From positions 1 through 7,755 of the forward strand of contig JBBDWJ010000063.1 of NCBI GenBank assembly GCA_040902925.1: a DNA stretch of 7,755 nt, read 5' to 3'. The position numbers and the translations under genes were made by a program. The notes under the pieces were generated by a model. It was not told the origin of the DNA and made no database searches. It saw only the letters and a program-made list of their open reading frames with translations. Origin of the DNA: JBBDWJ01 sp040902925. Its GTDB lineage: Bacteria; Acidobacteriota; Terriglobia; Bryobacterales; UBA6623. This document shows, in pieces, positions 1-6,915 of the stretch. Within the stretch, counting starts at the first letter, position 1. Each line of letters opens with the position of its first letter.

Positions 1-1339
1 GCGAGCGTTTGTTCAACAGGTTGCGGACGCCGTAGTCCCCGTGGCGCTGGTATAAAATCTCCACGGCGGCGAGCGACAGGGAGTACGCCACGGCCGCCTG
101 GTTGCTGTCGAGGCGGGCCCAATTTCCCGACAAGCTCTCGATGCTCGGCAGGCGTTGCTGATCGAGGAGTTGTTCGAGCAGGCCGCGGTCGCGCGGCTGC
201 AGCCCGTCGCCCGAGAGTTTTTGAGCCAGGCCTTCATGCAGCCAGGTGGGCCATTGGCCGGTGCGCGACAAGCAGGCATGCACGAATTCGTGGCTGAAGG
301 TGCGCCGCACCCATTGGTCCACCTCGCCGCTGGGAGGAATGGCGATGCGGATGCGCCCGTCGTAGCGGCCGCCGCTCCACTCCGCCGCGCCGGTTGTCTC
401 CCGGTAGTTCTCAAAACTTTGCACGATCACCGGCAGACGATCGTTCAAGTGGCAACCCAACTGGAACGAAATGCGCGTGATTTCGCGGTCGAGCAGCTCG
501 GTAAGCATGCGTGCTGTGCCGCCTGGCAGCGCGCCGCCCTCGTAGCGCAGCGCAAAGCGCGCGCCATGCGTGACCTCGCTGCTCTTGTCGGTTTCCACCT
601 CGTGTTCGACGGTTTTATAGAGCTTGTCGACCGACGGGTTGTAGCGGATCTCCAGCGACTGCCGCAGGTAATTGCGCGCCGTTGCGACATCGTCCCGCTG
701 CAGCGCGCTCATGCCCGCCAGAGCCAGCAAATGCGGGTCCTTGGGATAGCTGCGCAGCGCCGGCTGCAAAACCCGCGCCGCGTCGTTGGGACGAGTCATC
801 TCCAGAAGCGCCCGCCCGCGCAGCAGCGCCACGGCGCGATGATCGGCCGGCAGCCGCGCCGCCGCCAGCAGCCGCTCTGCCTCGTCGGGGCGGTGGCCGT
901 TGAGTAGCTCGGCGGCCTGCAGAACCTCGGGTGGAATTGCCGCCACGCCATCGGTTGGAAAATGCGCCTCTTGCCGCGGGCCCTCGATCTCGGGCAGCTT
1001 CACTGCCGCGATAGCGCTACGAACCAACTGGCTAGTCGAAAGCTCGCGGCGGGTCTCCTCAAATTCGTCGAGCCCCTCCAGCGACTTACGCCAGACATAA
1101 CCGTTGACGGCCTGTCCGTTGACCTGCGCGGAAACCGAATAGCAGCGATTGTCGGACCCGGCAAGCGCAAAACGCAGCCGAACAGCCTGCCCCTGCGGTA
1201 ACTGCGCTACTTCATCGCCGCCGCCGCAGCGGATGAACAAAGGGGTGCCATCCTGCGTGATCAGCAGTTCCGCTGCGTTCAGCGGCGGCCGCGTCATCGC
1301 CAAAAACGCGAGGACGAACGCCACTGCAGGCAACGCCAT
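1..1339 (-). CDS. Secreted TPR / peptidase-MA-like zinc metallopeptidase (C-terminus off window)
   Basis: The gene reads leftwards from ATG at 1339 and stays open for 446 codons to the window edge, so the C-terminus is missing. Residues 1-23 look like a Sec signal peptide: a hydrophobic stretch (PAVAFVLAFLAM) and a likely cleavage after LNAA. Residues about 25-90 resemble a bacterial SH3-like domain with two cysteines (38 and 66). Residues about 135-235 are alpha-helical, alanine/leucine-rich and TPR-like. The catalytic region contains HEFVH (350-354) and WLHEGLA (366-372), the two hallmarks of the gluzincin peptidase-MA family; His350 and His354 would bind zinc, Glu351 would be the catalytic base, and Glu369 the probable third ligand. 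By family knowledge this is a periplasmic or extracytoplasmic protease-like protein; its substrate is unknown. No clear Shine-Dalgarno precedes ATG1339. An in-frame GTG at 1372 would add 11 residues ahead of the hydrophobic segment and is possible. Confidence 0.85.
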   Translation of the reverse strand, partial: MALPAVAFVLAFLAMTRPPLNAAELLITQDGTPLFIRCGGGDEVAQLPQGQAVRLRFALAGSDNRCYSVSAQVNGQAVNGYVWRKSLEGLDEFEETRRELSTSQLVRSAIAAVKLPEIEGPRQEAHFPTDGVAAIPPEVLQAAELLNGHRPDEAERLLAAARLPADHRAVALLRGRALLEMTRPNDAARVLQPALRSYPKDPHLLALAGMSALQRDDVATARNYLRQSLEIRYNPSVDKLYKTVEHEVETDKSSEVTHGARFALRYEGGALPGGTARMLTELLDREITRISFQLGCHLNDRLPVIVQSFENYRETTGAAEWSGGRYDGRIRIAIPPSGEVDQWVRRTFSHEFVHACLSRTGQWPTWLHEGLAQKLSGDGLQPRDRGLLEQLLDQQRLPSIESLSGNWARLDSNQAAVAYSLSLAAVEILYQRHGDYGVRNLLNKRS

Positions 1340-1922
1340 ATGTGACGACGCATACTGGCGAAAGTGATCCACCTTACCAAGCGTAGGCCGTGCACGCCGC
1401 TAAGTCACTCCGAAGAACGCCTGAAATTCGTCTGCTACCAAAGACATATGGCCAATGCGAACGGGGAGTACGTCAGGTTGATCAACAGGACTGCACGGGC
1501 AGCGCGTCGCATCTCAACCGGCGAGGAACGGCTTCGGCTATCCAGGCCGTGAATTCTCCTCACGCGCGATTTCCAAAACTGCTGGCGCCGGCTCGTGAAG
1601 CCTAATCCTTGGGCCGAATACAAGCCACCCTGACCGCAGCCTCCGGATGACGCCTCCATGTTCGTCCCCATACATAGCGCAATCTTGAAACCCTCGAACG
1701 GGAGTAACACGAGTACTACGCCGCCAATCTAGTCACGACGCTTGGCATCACACCTGCGCGGCCGGAGACGCCAACGTAGGGCCTGCCAAACGCGCGGCTG
1801 CTGTGAGGCCAATGCTTTCTCGTACGGTCCCGCTGGACGTGTGCAACGCGCGCGTTTCCGGGTGAATACCTCGGCTCGCGCCGACGGTAGGAAGACCGGA
1901 CGGCATCAGGAGGAACCTCCGA
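1340..1922. other. 583-bp gap without a convincing gene, between divergent genes
   Basis: This stretch separates the leftward metallopeptidase from the rightward methyltransferase and should hold both promoters, but I could not find a -35/-10 pair good enough to call on either strand. The open frames in it are short (up to 91 codons), overlap one another on both strands, lack Shine-Dalgarno sites, start mostly at GTG or TTG, and give arginine/serine-rich products typical of non-coding GC-rich DNA. No tRNA, long repeat or recognisable transposase fragment was seen. It could be a degraded gene or an ordinary long intergenic region. Confidence 0.55.
1908..1913 (+). promoter_or_regulatory. Shine-Dalgarno AGGAGG fixing the GTG start of the methyltransferase
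   Basis: A perfect AGGAGG lies nine bases before GTG at 1923. No ATG is better placed in that frame, so this site decides the start. It also argues that the methyltransferase is translated in its own right. Confidence 0.8.
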
Positions 1923-2636
1923 GTGGGTTGTGAATATCACCTCGCCGAACTGAAGATCGCGCTTGACCCCAACGACAGAAGGCACATCGTGCCACCACCT
2001 CTGCCGCCCTCGCGAAAGGTGCTCGATGTCGGTTGCGGCGCTGGCCAAACACTGATTGCCGCGTATCCGGAGCGTGTTTCCTTTGGAATCGACTTCAGTC
2101 TGGAGGCGCTGAAACTCGGCGAGTCGCTGACACAAGATATTCGCTTCTGCCAAGCCAAGGCCGAAGGTCTGCCATTCCAAAGCCAGCAGTTTGATTTCGT
2201 GTTCTCACGCGTCACACTCCCCTTGACGAAAATACGCTCAGCGCTCGGAGAGATACGCCGCGTGCTTAAGCCGGACGGGGGGCTGTGGATGACGGTTCAT
2301 AGTCCTTCGATGAGGTGGAAGCGGGCCAAAGAGGGCACCTGGAAGGCAAAGTGCTTTTTCGTGTATGTCGCCGTCAATAGCCTTCTGTTTCATTTCACCC
2401 AACGCCAGTTTTCCTTCTTTGGAAGATACGACTCTTTCCAGACTGAAAAAGGGATAACGCGCGCCTTGGAAGAGCTTGGCTTTGGGGGCATCGAGATAGT
2501 CAAGAACGGCGAACTCTTCCTCGTAACAGCCCGCACAACGATTCCCCAGGCATCCATCGAGCGGGCCCATGACCGGGAGAGCGGTGAGTTGGCCGTGGCG
2601 GCATCCATAAACGGAACATCCATGAGTGCGCTCTAG
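1923..2636 (+). CDS. Class I SAM-dependent methyltransferase (Methyltransf_11 type)
   Basis: A 237-residue soluble protein. Motif I, the SAM-binding glycine loop, is VLDVGCGAGQT at 33-43. The acidic residue ending strand 2 is Asp57 in GIDFS. The segment GLPFQSQQFDFVFSRV (82-97) matches the motif II region, and EIRRVLKPDGGLWMTVHSP (110-128) is the usual helix-strand stretch of small-molecule methyltransferases of the UbiE/COQ5-like fold. The length is normal for a single-domain enzyme. The last 30 or so residues, after about 205, look disordered and are unlikely to be catalytic. The substrate cannot be read from the sequence; the C-terminal half with KCFFVYVAVNSLLFHF is fairly hydrophobic and could shape a lipid or quinone-like pocket, which is speculation. 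The gene stands alone, 231 bp before the glycosyltransferase. Its codon choice is visibly less GC-biased than the metallopeptidase, hinting at a different history. Confidence 0.88.
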   Translation: MGCEYHLAELKIALDPNDRRHIVPPPLPPSRKVLDVGCGAGQTLIAAYPERVSFGIDFSLEALKLGESLTQDIRFCQAKAEGLPFQSQQFDFVFSRVTLPLTKIRSALGEIRRVLKPDGGLWMTVHSPSMRWKRAKEGTWKAKCFFVYVAVNSLLFHFTQRQFSFFGRYDSFQTEKGITRALEELGFGGIEIVKNGELFLVTARTTIPQASIERAHDRESGELAVAASINGTSMSAL

Positions 2637-2867
2637 TTCTTTCCCACCGCGGGGCAAATGTAGCTCAGAAGACTCGTCTCGTCGACCCCTCAAAAAGAGG
2701 CGTCCGTTCGGGCCGCTTCAACTCGGAGCTGATTCCGGATCGGCCAAGGCTTGCTGAGATCAACCTCCTGCCGTTCGGGCGCCCAACCGGGGAACCGCAA
2801 CGGAATGGCCGGCCGGAGTGTCTGATCCAAGTAGCTTGTTTACGTTCGTTGGAACAGGAATACCTCA
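2637..2867 (+). other. Intergenic region with one weak hairpin (2684-2704)
   Basis: No gene is supported here. Positions 2684-2704 can fold as GAC-c-CCTC, loop AAAAA, GAGG-c-GTC: a seven-pair stem with one C-C mismatch. It lies about 48 bases after the methyltransferase stop and is not followed by a T-run, so it is at best a weak terminator or an mRNA end-protecting hairpin. The ten-base word CCGTTCGGGC occurs twice, at 2704-2713 and 2771-2780. I did not find a convincing promoter for the glycosyltransferase operon, though it should lie here. Confidence 0.35.
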
Positions 2868-3992
2868 ATGAAAGTAGCCCAGGTTGCCCCGCTTTATGAG
2901 AGTGTGCCGCCAAAACTCTATGGTGGAACAGAGCGCGTAGTTTGGTATCTCACGGAGGCCTTAGTCCGGTTAGGCGTGGATGTAACTCTATTTGCCAGCG
3001 GCGATTCGTTAACGAGCGCCGAACTTCGTCCGATGTGCCCTGCCGCACTGCGATTGAACCCCGATTGCATCGACAGTTTGGCTTATCACATTTTGATGTT
3101 GGAACGGGCAATCAACGCTGCGGATGAGTTCGATGTAATTCATTTCCACACAGACTACCTGCATTTCCCGCTGGCGCGCCGTATGCCAACGCCGCATCTG
3201 ACCACGCTGCACGGCCGGCTCGACATTCAGGATCTGGCGCTCATTCACTACGAGTTTCGCGACATGCCGCTGGTTTCTATCTCCAATTCCCAGCGCACGC
3301 CTTTGCCGTGGGCTAACTGGCAGGGAACGGTCTATCACGGGCTGGCGCCGGAACTTTACTCGTTGAACGCGAAGGCGGGGCAATACCTGGCGTTTCTCGG
3401 CCGGATTTCTCCCGAGAAGCGGGCGGACCGGGCGATCGAGATCGCGCGGCGAAGCGGCATTCCCTTGAAGATCGCCGCTAAAGTGGACAGGGTCGACCAG
3501 GAGTACTTCGAAGCAAAGATTCGGCCGCTGCTCGATGATCCGTTGGTGGAGTACATCGGTGAAATCGGCGAGATGGAAAAGCCCCAGTTTCTGGCGAACG
3601 CGGTGGCGCTGCTGTTCCCCATAGACTGGCCTGAACCGTTCGGGCTGGTTACTATCGAGGCAATGGCCTGCGGCACTCCGGTCGTGGCGTGGCCTCATGG
3701 TTCCGTTCCGGAAATTATCGAACCGGGAGTCACGGGCTTCCTGGTCAACTCGATTGATGAAGCCGTGCAAGCCGTGCAGCAGGTGGAAACGATCAGCCGC
3801 GAGGGTTGCCGTCGCGTGTTCGAGGAACGCTTTACTTCGGAACGGATGGCGCGCGACTATCTGAGCCTATACACGCGGCTAACGGACTCGATGAGGCCGG
3901 TGCAGGCGCCCAAGCTGTACGAGGTAGCTGATGAGCGAAGTCGTCCAGATCAAAGACCAATATTACATCCTCGCGACCTCTTTACTCGCTGA
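2868..3992 (+). CDS. GT4-family glycosyltransferase (GT-B fold)
   Basis: A 374-residue retaining glycosyltransferase with two Rossmann-like halves. The N-terminal acceptor domain begins MKVAQVAPLYESVPPKLYGG with the glycine loop GGTE at 19-22. The C-terminal donor domain starts near 173 (LAFLGRISPEKRADRAIEIA) and holds the GT4 E-x7-E signature EPFGLVTIE at 256-264, followed by GTPVVAW and GSVPEII, which bind the nucleotide-sugar phosphates and ribose. Arg179 and Lys184 in GRISPEK are the usual diphosphate contacts. Length is typical. AGGAA at 2856-2860, seven bases before ATG2868, supports the start. There is no signal peptide, so it is cytoplasmic. The 3' end overlaps the debranching-type enzyme by 62 bp, so the two are translated together. 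By family knowledge it transfers a hexose from a nucleotide sugar; coupling to an alpha-glucosidase-like enzyme suggests a glucan or a small glucoside as acceptor, which is inference. The last 25-30 residues, encoded in and just before the overlap, lie outside the fold. Confidence 0.9.
   Translation: MKVAQVAPLYESVPPKLYGGTERVVWYLTEALVRLGVDVTLFASGDSLTSAELRPMCPAALRLNPDCIDSLAYHILMLERAINAADEFDVIHFHTDYLHFPLARRMPTPHLTTLHGRLDIQDLALIHYEFRDMPLVSISNSQRTPLPWANWQGTVYHGLAPELYSLNAKAGQYLAFLGRISPEKRADRAIEIARRSGIPLKIAAKVDRVDQEYFEAKIRPLLDDPLVEYIGEIGEMEKPQFLANAVALLFPIDWPEPFGLVTIEAMACGTPVVAWPHGSVPEIIEPGVTGFLVNSIDEAVQAVQQVETISREGCRRVFEERFTSERMARDYLSLYTRLTDSMRPVQAPKLYEVADERSRPDQRPILHPRDLFTR
3921..3925 (+). promoter_or_regulatory. 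Ribosome binding site GAGGT inside the upstream gene
   Basis: GAGGT lies five bases before ATG3931, within the coding sequence of the glycosyltransferase. It supports starting the second gene at ATG3931 rather than beyond the upstream stop at 3992, and fits the conserved opening of the encoded family. Confidence 0.65.
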
Positions 3993-6090
3993 CGGCCGCC
4001 GCCGGGTCATCAAACAAGGCGAGACGTTCGCGATCTTCGACCGCTATGGCGACATCCTGCAGCTTGGCACGGGAGAGCAGGGGATCTATCACCGCGGGAC
4101 GCGGCATGTTTCCGGCCTGCGCCTGAGGATCGGCTCCAAACGTCCGTTGCTGCTGAGCTCCAGCGTCAAAGACAACAACGCCCTCGTCGTCGTCGATCTC
4201 GAGAACCCGCTGTTGGAGAAAAACGGCGGCTCCATCCCTCGAGGGACGATCCATCTTTCGCGCTCGAACTTCCTGTGGCAGGAGCGATGTTATGAATCCT
4301 GCCAGATCACTAACTACGCGGCGTATGAAGTGGAGCTGGACCTCGACTACGAGTTTAGTGCCGACTTCGCCGACATCTTCGAGGTACGCGGGCAGAAGAG
4401 AGAGCGGCGCGGGACGTTGCTTGAACCGGCGGTCGACGGGGACAGGGTCGTTTTGCGTTATCACGGCCTTGACGGCATATTGCGTACGAGCTGTTTTGAT
4501 TTCTCACCGCGCCCTGAATTGGTCGGCCCGTCGGGCGCGCGATTCCGATTGACGGTGAAGCCGAAGCAGCAGTGCGCGCTCTACGTTACTGTCTCCTGCA
4601 ACGAATGCGCCGATGGTTCCGCGCCGGCTTTTGATACCTCGTTGGGTCAAAGCCTCGCGAGCCTGGCGAAGCTGGCCGCCAAAGACTGCGCGGTTTACAC
4701 ATCGAACGAGCAGTTCAACGACTGGCTCAATCGCTCTTATGCCGACCTGCGCATGATGATCACCTTCACGAATCAGGGCATGTATCCATTTGCGGGCATC
4801 CCGTGGTTCAGCACTCCGTTTGGGCGAGACGGCATCATCACCGCAATGGAAGCGCTTTGGGTGATGCCGGAAATGGCGCGTGGTGTGCTCTCCTACCTCG
4901 CTGCGACGCAAGCCGACTGCGTAAATCAGGAGCAGGACGCCCAGCCGGGAAAGATTATCCACGAGCGACGCGATGGAGAAATGGCTGCTCTCCATGAGAT
5001 TCCGTTCGGCTGCTACTACGGCAGCGTTGATTCGACTCCACTGTATGTAATCCTCGCCGGACAGTATTTCCGGCACTCGGGCGATAAGCAGTTTATCGAA
5101 TCCATCTGGCCAAATATCGAACGCGCGCTCGGCTGGATCGATCACTATGGCGATATCGACGGCGACGGATTCGTGGAATACGCCCGCGCCTCGTCGGACG
5201 GTTTGACGAACCAGGGCTGGAAGGATTCCGAGGATTCGGTTTTCCACGCCAGCGGAGAGCTCGCCGAAGGCCCGATCGCGCTGTGCGAAGTGCAGGGTTA
5301 TGTCTACGATGCAAAGCAGGAGGCTTCCTACCTGGCATCCGTGCTTGGCCGCGAAGACATTTCCATCCGCCTAGCGCGTGAAGCTCAACGCCTGCGGGAG
5401 AAGTTCGAGGAAGCGTTCTGGTGCGAGGACATATCCTTCTATGCGCTTGCCCTTGACGGCCGCAAGAGGCCGTGTTGTGTCCGGACGTCGAATGCCGGCC
5501 ACTGCCTGATGAGCGGAATTATCGGCCGCGGCCGAGCGAAGCACGTTTGCCAGACATTGTTTTCGGAGCCCTTCTATTCGGGTTGGGGAGTTCGCACGGT
5601 TGCGTCGAGCGAAGTGAACTACAACCCGATGTCGTACCACAACGGCTCGATCTGGCCGCACGACAACGCCTTGATTGCGCAAGGGCTGTCGCGATACGGT
5701 TTCCGGCAGGAGGCCGCGAAGATCTTGACTGGCTTGTTTGACGCCAGCAATTTCGCGGACCTGCATCGGCTGCCGGAACTGTTGTGCGGCTTTCCCCGCC
5801 GCTCGAGCGAAGGTCCCACGCTCTATCCGGTGGCTTGCGCACCGCAGGCCTGGGCAGCGGCGTCGGTTTTTCAAATGCTGCAGGCCTGCCTGGGGCTGTC
5901 GATGGATGTATCCTTGCGGCAGCTTCGGTTTGACTATCCGATCCTGCCTCGCTGGCTCGACAAGGTTTCGATCAAGAGGCTGCGGGTTGGCGATTCGGAG
6001 GTCGACCTGCTGTTGACCCGCCATCCCGAAGACGTCGGCGTGGACGTGAGGCGCCGGAGTGGCCACCTCGATGTGGTCGTGGTGAAGTAG
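3931..6090 (+). CDS. Amylo-alpha-1,6-glucosidase / glycogen-debranching-like enzyme
   Basis: A 719-residue two-domain enzyme. Residues about 10-225 form the beta-rich N-terminal domain of bacterial debranching enzymes (GDE_N_bis type; FAIFDRYGDI at 33-42, GIYHRGTRHVSGL at 51-63). Residues about 255-660 form an (alpha/alpha)6 barrel as in amylo-alpha-1,6-glucosidases and GH63/GH15-like enzymes: PWFSTPFGRDGIITAMEAL (291-309), DGDGFVEYAR (410-419), QGWKDSEDSV (428-437) and NPMSYHNGSIWPHDNALIA (565-583) line the active site. Asp432 in GWKDSED and Glu615 in RLPELLCG are candidate catalytic acids (inference by motif position). It lacks the GH13 glucanotransferase half of eukaryotic debranching enzyme, as usual in bacteria. 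No signal peptide is seen, so it should be cytoplasmic. It follows the glycosyltransferase with a 62-bp overlap and its own GAGGT site, so the two are co-expressed. Exact substrate (glycogen branch stubs, oligosaccharides or another alpha-glucoside) cannot be decided. It ends with TAG, directly followed by a degraded gene. Confidence 0.9.
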   Translation: MSEVVQIKDQYYILATSLLADGRRRVIKQGETFAIFDRYGDILQLGTGEQGIYHRGTRHVSGLRLRIGSKRPLLLSSSVKDNNALVVVDLENPLLEKNGGSIPRGTIHLSRSNFLWQERCYESCQITNYAAYEVELDLDYEFSADFADIFEVRGQKRERRGTLLEPAVDGDRVVLRYHGLDGILRTSCFDFSPRPELVGPSGARFRLTVKPKQQCALYVTVSCNECADGSAPAFDTSLGQSLASLAKLAAKDCAVYTSNEQFNDWLNRSYADLRMMITFTNQGMYPFAGIPWFSTPFGRDGIITAMEALWVMPEMARGVLSYLAATQADCVNQEQDAQPGKIIHERRDGEMAALHEIPFGCYYGSVDSTPLYVILAGQYFRHSGDKQFIESIWPNIERALGWIDHYGDIDGDGFVEYARASSDGLTNQGWKDSEDSVFHASGELAEGPIALCEVQGYVYDAKQEASYLASVLGREDISIRLAREAQRLREKFEEAFWCEDISFYALALDGRKRPCCVRTSNAGHCLMSGIIGRGRAKHVCQTLFSEPFYSGWGVRTVASSEVNYNPMSYHNGSIWPHDNALIAQGLSRYGFRQEAAKILTGLFDASNFADLHRLPELLCGFPRRSSEGPTLYPVACAPQAWAAASVFQMLQACLGLSMDVSLRQLRFDYPILPRWLDKVSIKRLRVGDSEVDLLLTRHPEDVGVDVRRRSGHLDVVVVK

Positions 6091-6091
6091 T

Positions 6092-6576
6092 TTTTGGTGC
6101 CCGGTGATCCCGGGAAGCCACGGAATGCTGCCACCCTGGCTGCATCGTTCCCGCGACGGCGCCGCAAGCTGGCACGAGATCGGCACGCCGCAATATCCGG
6201 AGAAGCCCGCCGCGCGATGGGAGCTCGGCGGCAAAGGAATGCGAGCCGAATTCATGCCGCCGGAGACGCCGGCACGGCCTGGTTTGTCCCGGCTATCAAG
6301 GATGAGAAGCGCTATCCGTCCGAGGGCCGCGTCGTCGTCAACCGCACGCGAGACGGCGGCAAGACTTTTGAAACCCTGACCAAGGGCCTGCCGCAGCAGC
6401 ATGCCTACGACCTGGTCTTTCGCCATGCCCTCGACATCGACGAGAGTGGCGAACGGCTGGTATTCGGCTCGACCACGGGTTCGTTGTGGATCACGGAGGA
6501 TGGCGGCGATTCGTGGAGCGCGCTGTCTTCGAATCTGCCGCCGATTTACTCCGTGCGGTTCGAGAAACCGAACTAG
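6092..6576 (+). pseudogene. Degraded BNR/Asp-box beta-propeller (sialidase-like) gene, 5'-less and frameshifted
   Basis: Two reading frames carry pieces of one family. Frame of 6092: PPWLHRSRDGAASWHEIGTP (Asp-box at 6149-6172), then KGMRAEFMPPE ending near 6265. Frame of 6094, from about 6265: DAGTAWFVPAIKDEKRYP, then two Asp-boxes, TRDGGKTF (6346-6369) and TEDGGDSW (6493-6516), and the end NLPPIYSVRFEKPN before TAG at 6574-6576. In intact proteins of this WD40/YVTN/BNR-like family, as I remember them, these pieces occur in this order but are separated by long stretches, and about 50 residues precede the first. So the 5' end is missing, a segment between PEKPA and KGMRAEF is probably deleted near 6205-6235, and another deletion at about 6265 changes the frame. 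The first Asp-box has also lost its usual glycine (Ala instead). A GTG at 6094 could open the second frame alone, but its first 55 residues are out-of-frame, arginine-rich sequence. Function, if any remains, is unlikely. Confidence 0.75.
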
Positions 6577-6646
6577 ACCAAAGCACGGTCAAGAAACCAC
6601 GATGCGGACGCCCTTCGCGGATTTCGATGGAGGATAAGGCCGGAAA

Positions 6647-6680
6647 ACGTAGAGGCTAAAGGAGCCTAGCGTCCCCTTTT
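6647..6680. terminator. Probable bidirectional terminator between converging genes
   Basis: ACG-tag-AGGCT, loop AAAGG, AGCCT-ag-CGT (6647-6672) forms an eight-pair interrupted stem. On the plus strand it is followed by CCCCTTTTATTTATT. On the minus strand the stem is followed directly by a run of Ts (AAAA at 6644-6647 on the plus strand). It lies between the rightward pseudogene and the leftward regulator, whose stop is at 6681, exactly where a shared terminator would be expected. The stem is not strong. Confidence 0.45.
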
Positions 6681-6915
6681 ATTTATTCCGGGCATTTGGG
6701 GGAGGCTTGGCGCTCCCGTTGCCGCCAGCGGGCTCGAAGATTTGCTCGATACCGCGGGCGAATAGGCGAGCGATGTCGAACGCGAGCGGAAGGCTCGGAT
6801 CGTAGCGGCCTGTCTCGATGGCGTTTACGGTTTGCCTCGATACGCCAAGGCGTTCGGCAAGTTCGGCTTGCGACCAATCTTTCTCCGCCCGCAGCAGCCG
6901 CAGGTGATTCTTCAT
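6679..6915 (-). CDS. YgzD-like XRE-family HTH transcriptional regulator
   Basis: A 78-residue protein that is essentially one Cro/C1-type helix-turn-helix. Residues 1-60 begin MKNHLRLLRAEKDWSQAELA and continue through the recognition helix SRQTVNAIETGRYDPSLPLA (26-45) to IARLFARGIEQIFEP. This matches the small regulators of the YgzD/YozG group, which bind DNA as dimers. The tail after 62 (GGNGSAKPPPNARNK) is probably flexible. ATG6915 is preceded on the minus strand by GGAG (6928-6925) nine bases away, and overlaps the TGA of the upstream membrane protein gene as ATGA, so the two are translationally coupled. A longer reading in the same frame, up to 7173, only gives sequence antiparallel to the membrane-protein frame and is rejected. 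By analogy with such pairs it likely represses its own operon through the inverted repeat at 7457-7500; this is inference. Confidence 0.9.
   Translation of the reverse strand: MKNHLRLLRAEKDWSQAELAERLGVSRQTVNAIETGRYDPSLPLAFDIARLFARGIEQIFEPAGGNGSAKPPPNARNK

Noticed and set aside
155..907. Long plus-strand open frame of 250 codons
   Set aside because: It lies antisense to the metallopeptidase gene, whose frame has a signal peptide and HEFVH/WLHEGLA motifs. The plus-strand product has no recognisable domain and is a by-product of GC-rich codons.
1435..1710. Minus-strand open frame of 91 codons in the gap
   Set aside because: It starts at GTG without a Shine-Dalgarno, has no recognisable motif, and overlaps other equally weak frames on the plus strand.
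2665..2913. Minus-strand frame of 82 codons in the gap before the glycosyltransferase
   Set aside because: No ribosome binding site and no known motif, and it overlaps the well-supported start of the glycosyltransferase.
5371..6426. 351-codon minus-strand open frame
   Set aside because: Antisense to the debranching enzyme, whose catalytic motifs are intact; it also runs through the pseudogene. The product resembles no family.
6599..6637. Short plus-strand peptide ending in Gly-Gly before a stop, considered as the tail of a MoaD/ThiS-like gene that often follows BNR proteins
   Set aside because: Only 11 codons from ATG6601 (MRTPFADFDGG) with no upstream homology in that frame; the Gly-Gly ending is most likely chance.
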